NCBI GenBank assembly: GCA_964440655.1
Contig: CAYTTA010000004.1
Location: forward strand, 1 to 64,000
Reading direction: 5' to 3'
Length of the DNA stretch: 64,000 nucleotides
From: CAYTTA01 sp964440655
Lineage (GTDB): Bacteria; Bacteroidota; Rhodothermia; Balneolales; Balneolaceae
Numbering within the stretch: position 1 is the first letter of the stretch; each line of letters opens with the position of its first letter. Below the pieces are notes generated by a model. It was not told the origin of the DNA and searched no databases. It was given only the letters and a program-made list of their open reading frames with translations. The position numbers and the translations under genes are program-made. Of the stretch, positions 25,355 through 33,757 are shown one piece after another.

Positions 25355-25425
25355 CTGCCCGACCGGTTTCCGGCCGTTGCACCGATTCATCGGACACCGG
25401 CCGAACGATCGTCGGTTTCGGGCAG
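25355..25425 (+). repeat. Branched inverted-repeat element between sufS and nfu
   Basis: The outer arms CTGCCCGA (25355-25362) and TCGGGCAG (25418-25425) are perfectly complementary. Inside are three further small hairpins: CCGG-TTT-CCGG, CCGA-TTCA-TCGG and CCGA-ACGATCG-TCGG. The arrangement would fold as a multibranched RNA or cruciform. No poly-T follows, so it is not a simple terminator. Confidence 0.5.
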
Positions 25426-25533
25426 GTTAATGAATGGATCTTGAACTCCAGATCAGACCGGTTTCATGCGCATAACATTAACAGGCGCAAAACGTTGTAC
25501 CTGTAAAGTCACTTAAAGTCTAAAGTAAGAGCC

Positions 25534-26085
25534 ATGCCAAAGATCAAGGAAATTGAACGGACGCCGAACCCGGACGCCATGCGCTTCGTACTGGCCGAAC
25601 CCCTTACACACGGGGTCACCAAGTCGTTCGAAAACGCCATGGATGCGGAGAGCGATGAGCTGGCGAAAGCTCTGTTTGCCATCGAAAATGTGATCAACGT
25701 CTACTACGTGGACCGTTATCTCACCGTTACCCAGGATGGCAAGGCGGTCTGGTCCGATCTGCTTCGGAAGCTGGCTCCCCCTATCCGGGAGTTTCAGCCG
25801 ACGCTGGACGATGAGGAGCATCCGGAAGTGCATGCCACTCTGGAGGCGCAAAATTCCGACGATCCCCGTCTGCATCAGATCAATCAGCTGCTTGATGAGC
25901 AGGTGCGGCCCTACCTTCTGGCTGATGGAGGGGGACTGCAGGTGATCGGTCTGGATGGTAACCGCCTGCGTGTCCATTACCAGGGCGCCTGCGGTACCTG
26001 CCCGACAGCTACTTCCGGAACGCTCTACGCCATCGAGAGCATGGTGAAGAGAATTGATCCGGAAATCGAAGTGATTGCAGTCTAA
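25534..26085 (+). CDS. NifU-like Fe-S cluster carrier (Nfu)
   Basis: The 183-residue protein has an N-terminal Nfu_N domain (about 1-88, RTPNPDAMRFVLAEPL) and a C-terminal NifU-like domain (about 105-183). The latter holds the cluster-binding CxxC in GACGTCPTATSGT. Such proteins accept Fe-S clusters from the scaffold and deliver them to apo-targets. Length is normal for the Nfu1 type. It lies 186 bp downstream of sufS and 20 bp upstream of sufA. The separate promoter region and the branched element suggest independent regulation from sufBCDS. Confidence 0.93.
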   Translation: MPKIKEIERTPNPDAMRFVLAEPLTHGVTKSFENAMDAESDELAKALFAIENVINVYYVDRYLTVTQDGKAVWSDLLRKLAPPIREFQPTLDDEEHPEVHATLEAQNSDDPRLHQINQLLDEQVRPYLLADGGGLQVIGLDGNRLRVHYQGACGTCPTATSGTLYAIESMVKRIDPEIEVIAV

Positions 26086-26105
26086 ACGGTTAGGAACCTC
26101 CCGTT

Positions 26106-26459
26106 ATGGAAATGACCACCGCGCCCGCTATACGTATCAGTGATCAGGCTGCCGAAAGGATCCGCCAGATCCGGACCGATATGAATGTTCCGGAAGGGGC
26201 ACCCTTGCGCGTTTCGGTCCGAAGCGGCGGCTGTTCCGGACTGACCTATGATCTGGATTTCGAGGCTTCGGAAAAACTGGATGAGAAGGATCAGCAGTTC
26301 AGCGACAATGGAATTGATGTGGTCATCGATATGAGAAGTTTTCTCTATCTGGCCGGAACCGAACTCGATTACAGTGAGGGGCTGGAGGGGAAGGGATTTC
26401 ACTTCCGAAACCCCAATGCGGCACGAACCTGCTCCTGCGGGGAGTCCTTCTCCCTGTAA
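26106..26459 (+). CDS. A-type Fe-S cluster carrier (SufA/IscA/ErpA family)
   Basis: The 117-residue product is an A-type carrier with the three conserved cysteines: one in SGGCSGLTYDL and two in the C-terminal CSCGESF. It transfers clusters to client proteins. The name SufA is used for genes in suf clusters, but SufA, IscA and ErpA cannot be separated by sequence with certainty. It sits 20 bp after nfu. In the following 180 bp before the DUF2480 gene there are two near-identical copies of a TGCCCGGG-starting 19-20-mer (26465 and 26495). Confidence 0.93.
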   Translation: MEMTTAPAIRISDQAAERIRQIRTDMNVPEGAPLRVSVRSGGCSGLTYDLDFEASEKLDEKDQQFSDNGIDVVIDMRSFLYLAGTELDYSEGLEGKGFHFRNPNAARTCSCGESFSL

Positions 26460-26464
26460 GAGCA

Positions 26465-26514
26465 TGCCCGGGAAGATAATGCCGAGTAAGACACTGCCCG
26501 GGCAAGACAATGCC
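26465..26514 (+). repeat. Short direct repeat TGCCCGGG(A/C)AAGA(T/C)AATGCC, 30-bp spacing
   Basis: Copies start at 26465 and 26495, differing at few positions; each includes the palindrome CCCGGG. They lie between sufA and the DUF2480 gene. Function is unknown. Confidence 0.6.
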
Positions 26515-26640
26515 TGGCGGGTAATCGACGGGTTGCCCGGATTCGCTGGTATTCTCGCGTGGGTGTTGTCGCATACGCATTGCCGGCTCTTCCGGAGTCC
26601 TGATTTTTTACACGAGAATCGATTTATAATCAGGTGACCG

Positions 26641-27171
26641 ATGGGTGAAATTGTAAACAAGATTCAGCAGTCGAAACTTGAGACCGTCGATCTGGAGCGC
26701 CTGCTTCAGAATGAGCGGATCGAGGTTCTCGATATCAGGCCGTTTCTCTTTCAGGAGTTGATACTGCGGGAGAAGGAGTTCCGTGAGAGCCTTGAGAAGC
26801 ATGACTGGAGTCGGTATGAGGGGGCATGGCTGGCCATCCACTGTACTTCCGATGCGATCATTCCACACTGGGCCTGGATGCTGGCCGCAACCCACGCCGC
26901 ACCCTATGCAGTCCATGTGGTTTTCGGAGCCGAAGAGGATGCGCGAAAAGAGCTCCTTCTGAGAAAGATCGAGGAGTATGACTGGGAGCGTTACCGTGAC
27001 CGGTTCGTCCTTCTGAAAGGGTGCAGCAAGCAGAGCATACCTCCGGAAGCCTATGTGGCTGCAACCGGCAAGCTTCTTCCCATTGTGGACAAACTGATGT
27101 ACGGCGAGGCGTGCTCCAACGTGCCGGTTTACCGGAAGCCCCGTGAACCCCGTCGCTCTGCCGCCTCCTGA
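26641..27171 (+). CDS. DUF2480 family protein
   Basis: The 176-residue protein matches the DUF2480 family, common in Bacteroidota and relatives: IVNKIQQSKLETVDLE at the start, then DIRPFLFQELILREKEFRE, WAWMLAATHAAPYAVHVVFG and the late KGCSK and GEACSNVPV. The two late cysteines could bind metal. It follows sufA by about 180 bp on the same strand. Such genes often occur near SUF genes, so a role in Fe-S assembly is suspected but unproven. No signal peptide or membrane segment is visible, so it is probably cytoplasmic. Confidence 0.85.
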   Translation: MGEIVNKIQQSKLETVDLERLLQNERIEVLDIRPFLFQELILREKEFRESLEKHDWSRYEGAWLAIHCTSDAIIPHWAWMLAATHAAPYAVHVVFGAEEDARKELLLRKIEEYDWERYRDRFVLLKGCSKQSIPPEAYVAATGKLLPIVDKLMYGEACSNVPVYRKPREPRRSAAS

Positions 27172-27218
27172 CTCCTGCTCCCGGGCATGAGAACAGAACC
27201 GGCTTCCAACCCCATCCG

Positions 27219-28247
27219 ATGAGCATTCAGCAGAGAAAGAAAGATCATGTCGAGCTGACCACAAAAGGGGATGTCGCCTACCGGAAGTCGGCCGGTTTTG
27301 AATGTTACGATTTTATTCACAACGCCCTTCCCGAGCTCAATCCGGAGGATGTCCGGACCGATGCCACCCTGCTGGGCCGTGAATTTTCTTTTCCTCTCTT
27401 CATCTCCTCCATGACGGGGGGCTTCAGCGAAGGCCACTCCATCAATTCCCTGATTGCGGAGTTCTGCCAGCGTCACAATCTGCCCTTCGGCGTCGGCAGC
27501 CAGCGGATCCTGCTGGAGGAGCCATCGACGATCGGCACGTTTCGCATCGTCCGAAAAAAAGCTCCGGATGCCTTTATCGCTGCCAATATTGGCGGTGCCC
27601 AGCTGATCGGAGGATTGCCACCCGAAAAAATCACCATTCTGATCGACTCCATCCGGGCCGATGCGGTGATTGTTCACCTCAATCCGCTTCAGGAGTTGAT
27701 GCAGCCGGAAGGGGACCACCGTTTTGAAGGGATCGGAGAGGGGATCGCCCGCCTTGTGGAGCAGGCCGCAGTGCCGGTCATCGTGAAAGAGACCGGTGCC
27801 GGACTGGCGGAGAGACCGGCCCGCCTTCTTCTTCAGGCGGGAGTCCGCGTGCTGGATGTGGCCGGAGCCGGGGGTACAAGCTGGAGCCGGGTGGAGAATC
27901 TGAGGAAAAAAGAGGGCAAAGAGAGCGAGATTGAAGAGATCTTCAATGAGTGGGGAATCCCGACGGTGGAGTGTATCCTGCAGGTCGGGAAGCTTCGCAA
28001 TGAGTTTCCCTTCGAAATGATCGCCTCGGGTGGGATCCGCTCGCCGTTTGACATGATCAAGGCGCTTGCCCTGGGCGCGGATTTCACAGCGGCGGCGCAG
28101 CCCGTCATCACCGCTCTTCGTTTCGGCGGACTCGGGGAGCTCGAACGGCTTTACCGCCACTGGAGAGAGAGTTTCCGAATGGCCCTCACACTGCTGGGAT
28201 GCCCTTCACCGGACCGGCTGGAGCCGGGCCATCTCAGAAAAGTCTGA
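27219..28247 (+). CDS. fni: Type 2 isopentenyl-diphosphate delta-isomerase
   Basis: This FMN- and NADPH-dependent enzyme interconverts isopentenyl and dimethylallyl diphosphate for isoprenoid synthesis. The 342-residue protein starts QQRKKDHVELTTKGDV. It has SMTGGFSEGHSIN, the AANIGGAQL segment, the conserved Asn-Pro-Gln-Glu as HLNPLQELMQPEGD, VIVKETGAGL for substrate phosphate binding, VAGAGGTSW and the late IASGGIRSPFDMIKALALGA. It differs completely from type 1 Idi. It lies 47 bp after the DUF2480 gene and 64 bp before the prenyl synthase that would use its products. Confidence 0.95.
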   Translation: MSIQQRKKDHVELTTKGDVAYRKSAGFECYDFIHNALPELNPEDVRTDATLLGREFSFPLFISSMTGGFSEGHSINSLIAEFCQRHNLPFGVGSQRILLEEPSTIGTFRIVRKKAPDAFIAANIGGAQLIGGLPPEKITILIDSIRADAVIVHLNPLQELMQPEGDHRFEGIGEGIARLVEQAAVPVIVKETGAGLAERPARLLLQAGVRVLDVAGAGGTSWSRVENLRKKEGKESEIEEIFNEWGIPTVECILQVGKLRNEFPFEMIASGGIRSPFDMIKALALGADFTAAAQPVITALRFGGLGELERLYRHWRESFRMALTLLGCPSPDRLEPGHLRKV

Positions 28248-28311
28248 CGCCTTACGGAGGGGTTCCGTATCTTGAGCCCTTTTGCAACCAGACGCTTCCA
28301 AACTCCACACG

Positions 28312-29301
28312 ATGCCTCTCGATTTTGTCGACCGCTATACCGGGATCCTGGAGGAGAAGATCCGCCGGCTCCCTTTCGACCGGGAACCGCGCAGCCTCTA
28401 TGAACCCTGCCGCTATGTGATGATGAACGGTGGCAAGCGGTTCCGGCCGATGCTCACGCTGATCGCTTCCGGCCTCTGCGGTGGAGATCCGGAGCAGGCA
28501 GTGCCGGCGGCTCTTTCCGTCGAGCTGCTCCACAACTTCACACTGGTTCACGATGACATCATGGATGATGCCCCTTCAAGAAGGGGACTGCCCTCCGTGC
28601 ACGTAAAATGGGACCTGTCCACCGCCATTCTGGCCGGGGACCTTCTATTTGCCGAAGCGTTTGCGCAGCTGACCCACTACGACTCCGGAGCATTTTCCCA
28701 CACTCTCTCGGCGTCCCTCAAAAAAATCCTGCTGGATTCCACACGGCAGGTGTGCGAGGGGCAGGCAAGGGACCTGGAGATGGAGCGGTCGGAAAACTCC
28801 ACAACGGCGGCCTACCAGCAGATGATTGAGGGAAAAACCGCCGCCCTCGTCAGCGGAGCGCTCAAAATGGGAGGGGTAGTGGCCGGAGCCGGAGAGGAAG
28901 AGATCCGCGCACTCGAAGAACTTGGCCGGGCGATCGGCGTGGCCTTCCAGATTCAGGATGATCTGCTCGATGTGACCGCCGATCCGGAAAAGTTCGGAAA
29001 GACAAGGGGTGGGGACATTCTTGAGGGAAAGAAAACCTGGCTGCTGCTCGATGCTCTGGAACAGGGCAATGAAGAGGTACGTACAAAGTTATCGGAACTG
29101 TACAGAAAGACGGAAAGAACTCCGGATGATGTCGAACTGGTGATCCGTCTGTTCAACGAGGCCGGAACCATCGAACGGGTCCGGGATAAAGTGAAATCCT
29201 GCTACCTGAAATCGGATGAAATTCTCGATTTATTTGTCCATTCCAGCTATAAAGAAGATCTTGTCGATCTGCTGAAATTCCTTAAGAACAGAGATTTCTG
29301 A
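28312..29301 (+). CDS. Polyprenyl diphosphate synthase (trans-isoprenyl, GGPP/FPP type)
   Basis: The enzyme builds prenyl diphosphate chains from IPP. The start is the ATG at 28312 (MPLDFVDRY), giving 329 residues; a TTG at 28282 is less likely. It has the GGKRFRPML motif, the first aspartate-rich motif LVHDDIMDD (DDxxD) and the second QIQDDLLDVT. Chain length depends on residues before the first motif and cannot be fixed here. The neighbouring fni supports isoprenoid synthesis. It overlaps bamD by 1 bp (TGATG). Confidence 0.93.
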   Translation: MPLDFVDRYTGILEEKIRRLPFDREPRSLYEPCRYVMMNGGKRFRPMLTLIASGLCGGDPEQAVPAALSVELLHNFTLVHDDIMDDAPSRRGLPSVHVKWDLSTAILAGDLLFAEAFAQLTHYDSGAFSHTLSASLKKILLDSTRQVCEGQARDLEMERSENSTTAAYQQMIEGKTAALVSGALKMGGVVAGAGEEEIRALEELGRAIGVAFQIQDDLLDVTADPEKFGKTRGGDILEGKKTWLLLDALEQGNEEVRTKLSELYRKTERTPDDVELVIRLFNEAGTIERVRDKVKSCYLKSDEILDLFVHSSYKEDLVDLLKFLKNRDF

Positions 29302-30134
29302 TGAGACAGCGCGCGATCATACTTTTTCTTCTTCTTCTGATGGCGGGATGCCGCAGCCAATCACTGATCCGACCGGGGGACTCCCTTGAGGTGGCCTTCG
29401 ACAAGGCCTACTCCCTCTATGAGGCCGGGAAATGGAACGATGCCGTACAGGCGTTTGAAACGGTGATCTCAATCGGCCGCGGAACCCAGATCGGACAGGA
29501 TGCGCAGTATTACCTGGCCGAGAGTCATTTCAACAACCGCTCCTGGCTTCTGGCGGCATCGGAGTATGAACGCTACTCCCGCTCCTTTCCCGATTCGCCC
29601 CGGCGGGAGGAGGTCGATTTCAGAGCGGCTCTCTGTTATTACAACCTCAGTCCCCGTTACAACATCGATCAGTCCCATACCCGGACGGCCATCGAGCGTT
29701 TCCGGCTTTTCCTTGCGCGCTATCCGAATTCGGAACACTTCAATACGGCCGATGCGCACATCAATGAACTTCGAAACAAACTGGCCAGGAAGAGCTATGA
29801 AGCGGCCCGTTTCTACATGAGAACCGACATGTATGAGGCGGCTGCGGTCTATTTCGGGTTGACGATCGACCGCTATCCGGAGACCGAATGGGCGGAACGT
29901 GCTCTCTTCAGACAGATCGAGGCCTACATCCTCTATGCGGACAACAGCGTGCCGCAGCGGCAGGAGGAGAGGTACCGGAAGGCGCTGGAGAGCTACGAAA
30001 CCTATCTGCAGCTCTTCCCGAGAGGAGAGAACCGTTCGGATGCCGAGAAGCTCTACGACCGGATCCGGGATGCCTTGCGGCAATATGAGACTCAGCCCGA
30101 AGGGGAAGAGGTGGCTGCCGACTCTACCCGGTAG
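29301..30134 (+). CDS. bamD: Outer membrane assembly lipoprotein BamD
   Basis: BamD is a periplasmic-side lipoprotein of the Bam complex that assembles outer-membrane proteins. The 277-residue protein has a signal peptide with lipobox MAGC (Cys17). It is built of tetratricopeptide repeats, with the family start EVAFDKAYSLYEAGKWNDAVQAFE and later YLAESHFNNRSWLLAASEYERY. Length is normal (about 240-290). It overlaps the prenyl synthase gene and is 27 bp from nadD, so the genes are likely co-transcribed. Confidence 0.93.
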   Translation: MRQRAIILFLLLLMAGCRSQSLIRPGDSLEVAFDKAYSLYEAGKWNDAVQAFETVISIGRGTQIGQDAQYYLAESHFNNRSWLLAASEYERYSRSFPDSPRREEVDFRAALCYYNLSPRYNIDQSHTRTAIERFRLFLARYPNSEHFNTADAHINELRNKLARKSYEAARFYMRTDMYEAAAVYFGLTIDRYPETEWAERALFRQIEAYILYADNSVPQRQEERYRKALESYETYLQLFPRGENRSDAEKLYDRIRDALRQYETQPEGEEVAADSTR

Positions 30135-30161
30135 CCGTCTTCCGGTAGATTTTTATCATGG

Positions 30162-30944
30162 ATGATGAGGGAACGGATCGGAATTTTTGGCGGTGCCTTC
30201 AATCCCGTACACAATGGCCATCTGGCCATTGCGGAGGCATTTTTGAACAGCCGTCTGATCCACCGGCTTCTGATTCTCCCCACACCCGATCCTCCCCATA
30301 AGGAGTCCCGTGAGTTGGCACCATTCCGGCACCGGTTCCGGATGCTGCAAATCGCCTTTGAAGAGGCAGATAATGTGGAGATCAGCGATCTGGAAACCCG
30401 TCTCGACCCGCCCTCCTATACGGTCCGGACGATCCGCCACCTGCAGGAAACACAGCCCGATACGCTCTGGTATCTCTGCATCGGTAGTGACAGTCTGGAG
30501 CAGTTCACCGGATGGTACCGCTACCGGGAGATTCTGGATCGGGTTTCGCTGATTGTTGCTGCACGGGGCGGCTATCCGTTGGTGGTGGGAAGAGCGGCAG
30601 CTGCCGGGGGCGAGGGAGGAGTCGGGGGTCTTGAAGATGCGGCAGTTGCCAGGAGCGAGGGAGGTGCCGGGGCTCTGGAAGGTGCGACGCGCGCCAGAGG
30701 CGAGGAGGATGCTAAGGGAGCAGGAGGCACGGAAAGCGTTCCTCACGAGATCCTGGAACGGACGATCTTTGTCGATCATGAACCTTTGGAAATATCATCA
30801 ACCGATATACGTAAACAGTTTGGCAGCAAGGCAATGGGTGTCTCCGGGCAAAAGCAGGAATCGACCCGGCAAACAGCCCTTCCTGCCATACCCATACCGG
30901 AGAAGGTGAGACTCTATCTGGAGGAGCACGACCTCTACCGTTAA
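30162..30944 (+). CDS. nadD: Nicotinate-nucleotide adenylyltransferase (NadD) with tandem-repeat insertion
   Basis: NadD transfers AMP to nicotinate mononucleotide in NAD synthesis. The 260-residue protein has the nucleotidyltransferase motif GIFGGAFNPVHNGHLAIAE (HNGH) and the late SSTDIR motif (LEISSTDIRKQF) for phosphate binding. Normal NadD is about 190-215 residues. The excess is a 48-residue insertion (about 145-192) made of three 15-residue, 45-bp repeats rich in Gly, Ala, Glu and Arg. It lies between VSLIVAARGGYP and the SVPHEILERT segment, i.e. in a loop after the nucleotide-binding half, so the core fold could be kept. The ATG at 30162 starts 27 bp after bamD. Confidence 0.93.
   Translation: MMRERIGIFGGAFNPVHNGHLAIAEAFLNSRLIHRLLILPTPDPPHKESRELAPFRHRFRMLQIAFEEADNVEISDLETRLDPPSYTVRTIRHLQETQPDTLWYLCIGSDSLEQFTGWYRYREILDRVSLIVAARGGYPLVVGRAAAAGGEGGVGGLEDAAVARSEGGAGALEGATRARGEEDAKGAGGTESVPHEILERTIFVDHEPLEISSTDIRKQFGSKAMGVSGQKQESTRQTALPAIPIPEKVRLYLEEHDLYR
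30594..30728 (+). repeat. Three tandem 45-bp units inside nadD
   Basis: Units 30594-30638, 30639-30683 and 30684-30728 begin GCGGCAGCTGCC, GCGGCAGTTGCC and GCGACGCGCGCC and are divergent copies of one 45-mer. They encode 15-residue repeats with the pattern A-x-A-R-x-E-G-G. The frame is preserved. Confidence 0.85.
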
Positions 30945-30958
30945 TCCTGGATTCGCTT

Positions 30959-31984
30959 ATGAATCGTAAAAACTTTCTGTTTCAGGCGGGTGCGCTCCTG
31001 TCGGGAGGGCTGCTGATCCGTCCATCAGCCAGCGGTTCACCATTGAGCCGTGCGGATTCTCTGCCGCTGCTTAAACCTCCTCGTCTAAAGGAAGGAGATA
31101 CGATCGGCATGATCGCACCGGCGGGAATTGTCTACGATGAGGAGCAGTACAAACGGATGAAGAGCGTACTCGAGGAGCTGGGGTTCCGCGTCCGGTTCGC
31201 CCCCCATGTAAGAAATCGTCACGGTTACCTGGCCGGCCGCGACGAAGAGAGAGCAGAGGATCTGAACCGCTTTTTTGCCGATCCGGAGATCCGGGGTATC
31301 GTCACTGTCCGAGGCGGATGGGGAAGCAACCGGATCCTGTCGCTCGTCGATTACTCCCTGATCCGGGACAATCCAAAATTTTTCTGTGGATTCAGCGATA
31401 TCACCTCACTCCATCTGGCCATACACCGCAAAACGGGGCTGGTCACCTTCCACGGGCCGAACGGAACCTCCGACTGGACGATCTTCACACAGGAGCAGTT
31501 TCACGGGATGGCAACGGGATCTCACTCTCTTATGCTGGTCAATCCGCCTGTGGAGAAGGCCGACATCCGGACCATCCGCCCCGGGAGGGCCACCGGTCCT
31601 CTTCTTGGAGGAAACCTTACTCTGGTCACCTCACTGATCGGCAGTGAGTACCTGCCTTCGATGGACGGAGCCATACTCTTTCTGGAGGATATCGGTGAGG
31701 AGATCTACCGGGTGGACCGGATGTTCTCCCAGCTTGAGCTGAGTGGAATTCTGGGCCGGCTCGGGGGAGTGGTCTTCGGCCGCTGCACCGACTGCAAAGT
31801 CTCAAATCCTGGTTTTACTCTCGACGATGTGCTGAAACGCTATCTCGATCCGCTCGGAATACCGGCATTTACGGGGTCGATGATCAGCCACGAACCCAAC
31901 ATTTTTACGCTTCCTGTCGGTGTAAATGCAGAGATGGATGCGGAGAAGGGGACCCTCCGCCTGCTGGAAGCACCCGTAAGCTGA
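30959..31984 (+). CDS. LD-carboxypeptidase (peptidase S66, LdcA/MccF family)
   Basis: Members remove the terminal D-Ala from murein tetrapeptides during recycling, or cleave microcin C-like peptides. The 341-residue protein has KEGDTIGMIAPAG at the start, IVTVRGGWGSNRILSLVDY, the nucleophile Ser146 in CGFSDITSLH, the catalytic Glu in FLEDIGEEIYRVDRMF and a late His in ISHEPNIFTLPVG. A basic/hydrophobic N-terminus (MNRKNFLFQAGALLSGG) resembles a Tat-like or ordinary signal peptide, so it may act in the periplasm. A twin-arginine pair is not present. Confidence 0.88.
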   Translation: MNRKNFLFQAGALLSGGLLIRPSASGSPLSRADSLPLLKPPRLKEGDTIGMIAPAGIVYDEEQYKRMKSVLEELGFRVRFAPHVRNRHGYLAGRDEERAEDLNRFFADPEIRGIVTVRGGWGSNRILSLVDYSLIRDNPKFFCGFSDITSLHLAIHRKTGLVTFHGPNGTSDWTIFTQEQFHGMATGSHSLMLVNPPVEKADIRTIRPGRATGPLLGGNLTLVTSLIGSEYLPSMDGAILFLEDIGEEIYRVDRMFSQLELSGILGRLGGVVFGRCTDCKVSNPGFTLDDVLKRYLDPLGIPAFTGSMISHEPNIFTLPVGVNAEMDAEKGTLRLLEAPVS

Positions 31985-32009
31985 TGCTGCAAGAGTGATG
32001 GCAGATCGT

Positions 32010-32258
32010 CTAGGCGCCCGGCTCACCGCCATCGCGCATGGACCGGCTCTGGGTGATAAGGTCGCGGATCATCCAGAGAAAAGGGTAGAGGGGGATCAGG
32101 ACAGCTATCACAACCCGGATCCATTTTTTCCCTTCCTCCTCCTCGATATGGCAGATGCCGGAGAGCCCTGATATCCAGAAGAGGAAAAAGAGAAACAGGA
32201 GGTAGGAGATGGCCAGCGAGCCGATGAATCCGAAGGTGTTATAGAAGGTTTCCAGCAT
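32010..32258 (-). CDS. Small membrane protein (hypothetical)
   Basis: An 82-residue product with two clear hydrophobic helices (about 12-34, AISYLLFLFFLFWISGL; about 50-66, VVIAVLIPLYPFLWMI), separated by an acidic loop IEEEEGKKW. It ends in a charged tail. The C-terminal half resembles PLDc/phospholipase-like small proteins only in composition. No family was recognised. The gene is opposite in direction to its neighbours and lies between the LD-carboxypeptidase and der. Confidence 0.5.
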   Translation of the reverse strand: MLETFYNTFGFIGSLAISYLLFLFFLFWISGLSGICHIEEEEGKKWIRVVIAVLIPLYPFLWMIRDLITQSRSMRDGGEPGA

Positions 32259-32310
32259 GGTGAAATAGAAAATCCGTATCTTGGGCGATTCTTAAATATA
32301 GTTTTTTTCA

Positions 32311-33618
32311 ATGAATCCAACCGTATCCATCGTCGGCAGACCCAACGTCGGCAAGTCGACCCTTTTCAACCGCCTGGTGGGCCAGAGGGAGGCCATTGTC
32401 CACGATGAGGTGGGGGTGACCCGCGACCGCCACTATGGCGAGAGTTTCTGGAACGGGGTGGAGTTCAGTGTGATCGACACAGGCGGATACCTGCCCGACG
32501 ATATGGACGTCATTGTCCGGGGCATCCGCGAGCAGGTTCTCATTGCCATCGAAGAGTCCGATCTGGTTCTTTTCGTGGTTGATGTGGAGGCGGGAATCCA
32601 TCCGCTTGACGAGGCGGTCGCCGCGCTTCTCCGGCAGCAGAAGAAACCGGTGATCGTGGTGCCCAATAAGGCGGACAACGAAGAGAGAAGGCTCCAGGCC
32701 GTCGAATTCTACGGGCTTGGATTCGAAGATCTCTATCCGGTCTCCTCGCTCAGCGGATCGGGCAACGGGGATCTTCTGGACCGGATCGTGGAGCTGCTCC
32801 CGGAAAAAGAGCCGGCGGAGAAGAGTGATACACCGAAGCTGGCCTTTATCGGCCGTCCCAATGTGGGGAAGAGCAGTCTGGTGAACGCGCTTCTGAAAAG
32901 CAACCGCTGCATTGTGACCGATATCCCCGGAACCACCCGAGACTCCATAAATACCTTGCTGGAATATGATGGCCGGAACTACGAGCTGATCGATACGGCC
33001 GGTCTGCGTAAAAAGGCACGGGTATCGGAGAATATCGAATTTTACAGTACAATCCGGACTGCCCGGGCCCTGAGAGAGTGCGATGTTGCCATTCTGATTC
33101 TGGATGCCACGAGAGGATTCGAGGTTCAGGACAAGCGGATATTGAGGGAGGCGGAGCAGTTCAACAAGGGGATCCTTCTGGTTCTGAACAAATGGGATCT
33201 GGTTCCCGACAAGGTTACCCATCTCTTCCGGGAGTTTCAGAAGACGATTTATGATCAGGTTCCAACCATGAGATATGTTCCGATTGTATCGGTCTCGGCC
33301 CTGACCCGCAAGCGGGTGGAGAGGGTGCTCGATCTGGCCGAAGAGGTGATCCGTGAAAGAGCCAGAAAGATCCCGACCCCGGAGCTGAATGATTTTATAC
33401 AGAGGATCACGCAAGACCGGCCCCTGCCGGTGAAACGGGGAAAGCAGCTCCGGATCCACTACGCCACCCAGGTAAAGTCCTCTCCTCCGGTCTTCAAGTT
33501 CTTCATGAACAGTCCGGAGGAGATGCCGCCCAATTACCGTCGTTATCTTGAGAACCGTTTCCGGGAAGAGTACGGTTTTACGGGTGTTCCCCTTACCTTC
33601 ATCTTCCGGCAGAAATAA
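32311..33618 (+). CDS. der: Ribosome biogenesis GTPase Der (EngA)
   Basis: Der has two tandem GTPase domains and a KH-like domain and is needed for 50S assembly. The 435-residue protein starts VSIVGRPNVGKSTLFNRL (first P-loop) with DTGGY. The second P-loop is FIGRPNVGKSSLVNALL with DTAGLR, and NKWD appears near residue 295. The C-terminal KH-like part contains KVKSSPPVFKFF-like sequence (QVKSSPPVFKFFMN) and ends FRQK. The length is standard. Confidence 0.97.
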   Translation: MNPTVSIVGRPNVGKSTLFNRLVGQREAIVHDEVGVTRDRHYGESFWNGVEFSVIDTGGYLPDDMDVIVRGIREQVLIAIEESDLVLFVVDVEAGIHPLDEAVAALLRQQKKPVIVVPNKADNEERRLQAVEFYGLGFEDLYPVSSLSGSGNGDLLDRIVELLPEKEPAEKSDTPKLAFIGRPNVGKSSLVNALLKSNRCIVTDIPGTTRDSINTLLEYDGRNYELIDTAGLRKKARVSENIEFYSTIRTARALRECDVAILILDATRGFEVQDKRILREAEQFNKGILLVLNKWDLVPDKVTHLFREFQKTIYDQVPTMRYVPIVSVSALTRKRVERVLDLAEEVIRERARKIPTPELNDFIQRITQDRPLPVKRGKQLRIHYATQVKSSPPVFKFFMNSPEEMPPNYRRYLENRFREEYGFTGVPLTFIFRQK

Positions 33619-33757
33619 GGGGGTGACGGCTTTGAACCCTATTGTACAAACGGTTATTTTACGTTTTTGAAACGCACGTCAGGAGCCGGCTCGAACGGCC
33701 CGACCACGCAGGAAGATATCAAGCAAAATCCAAGCAACCGACGATCCGGGTGATTCC

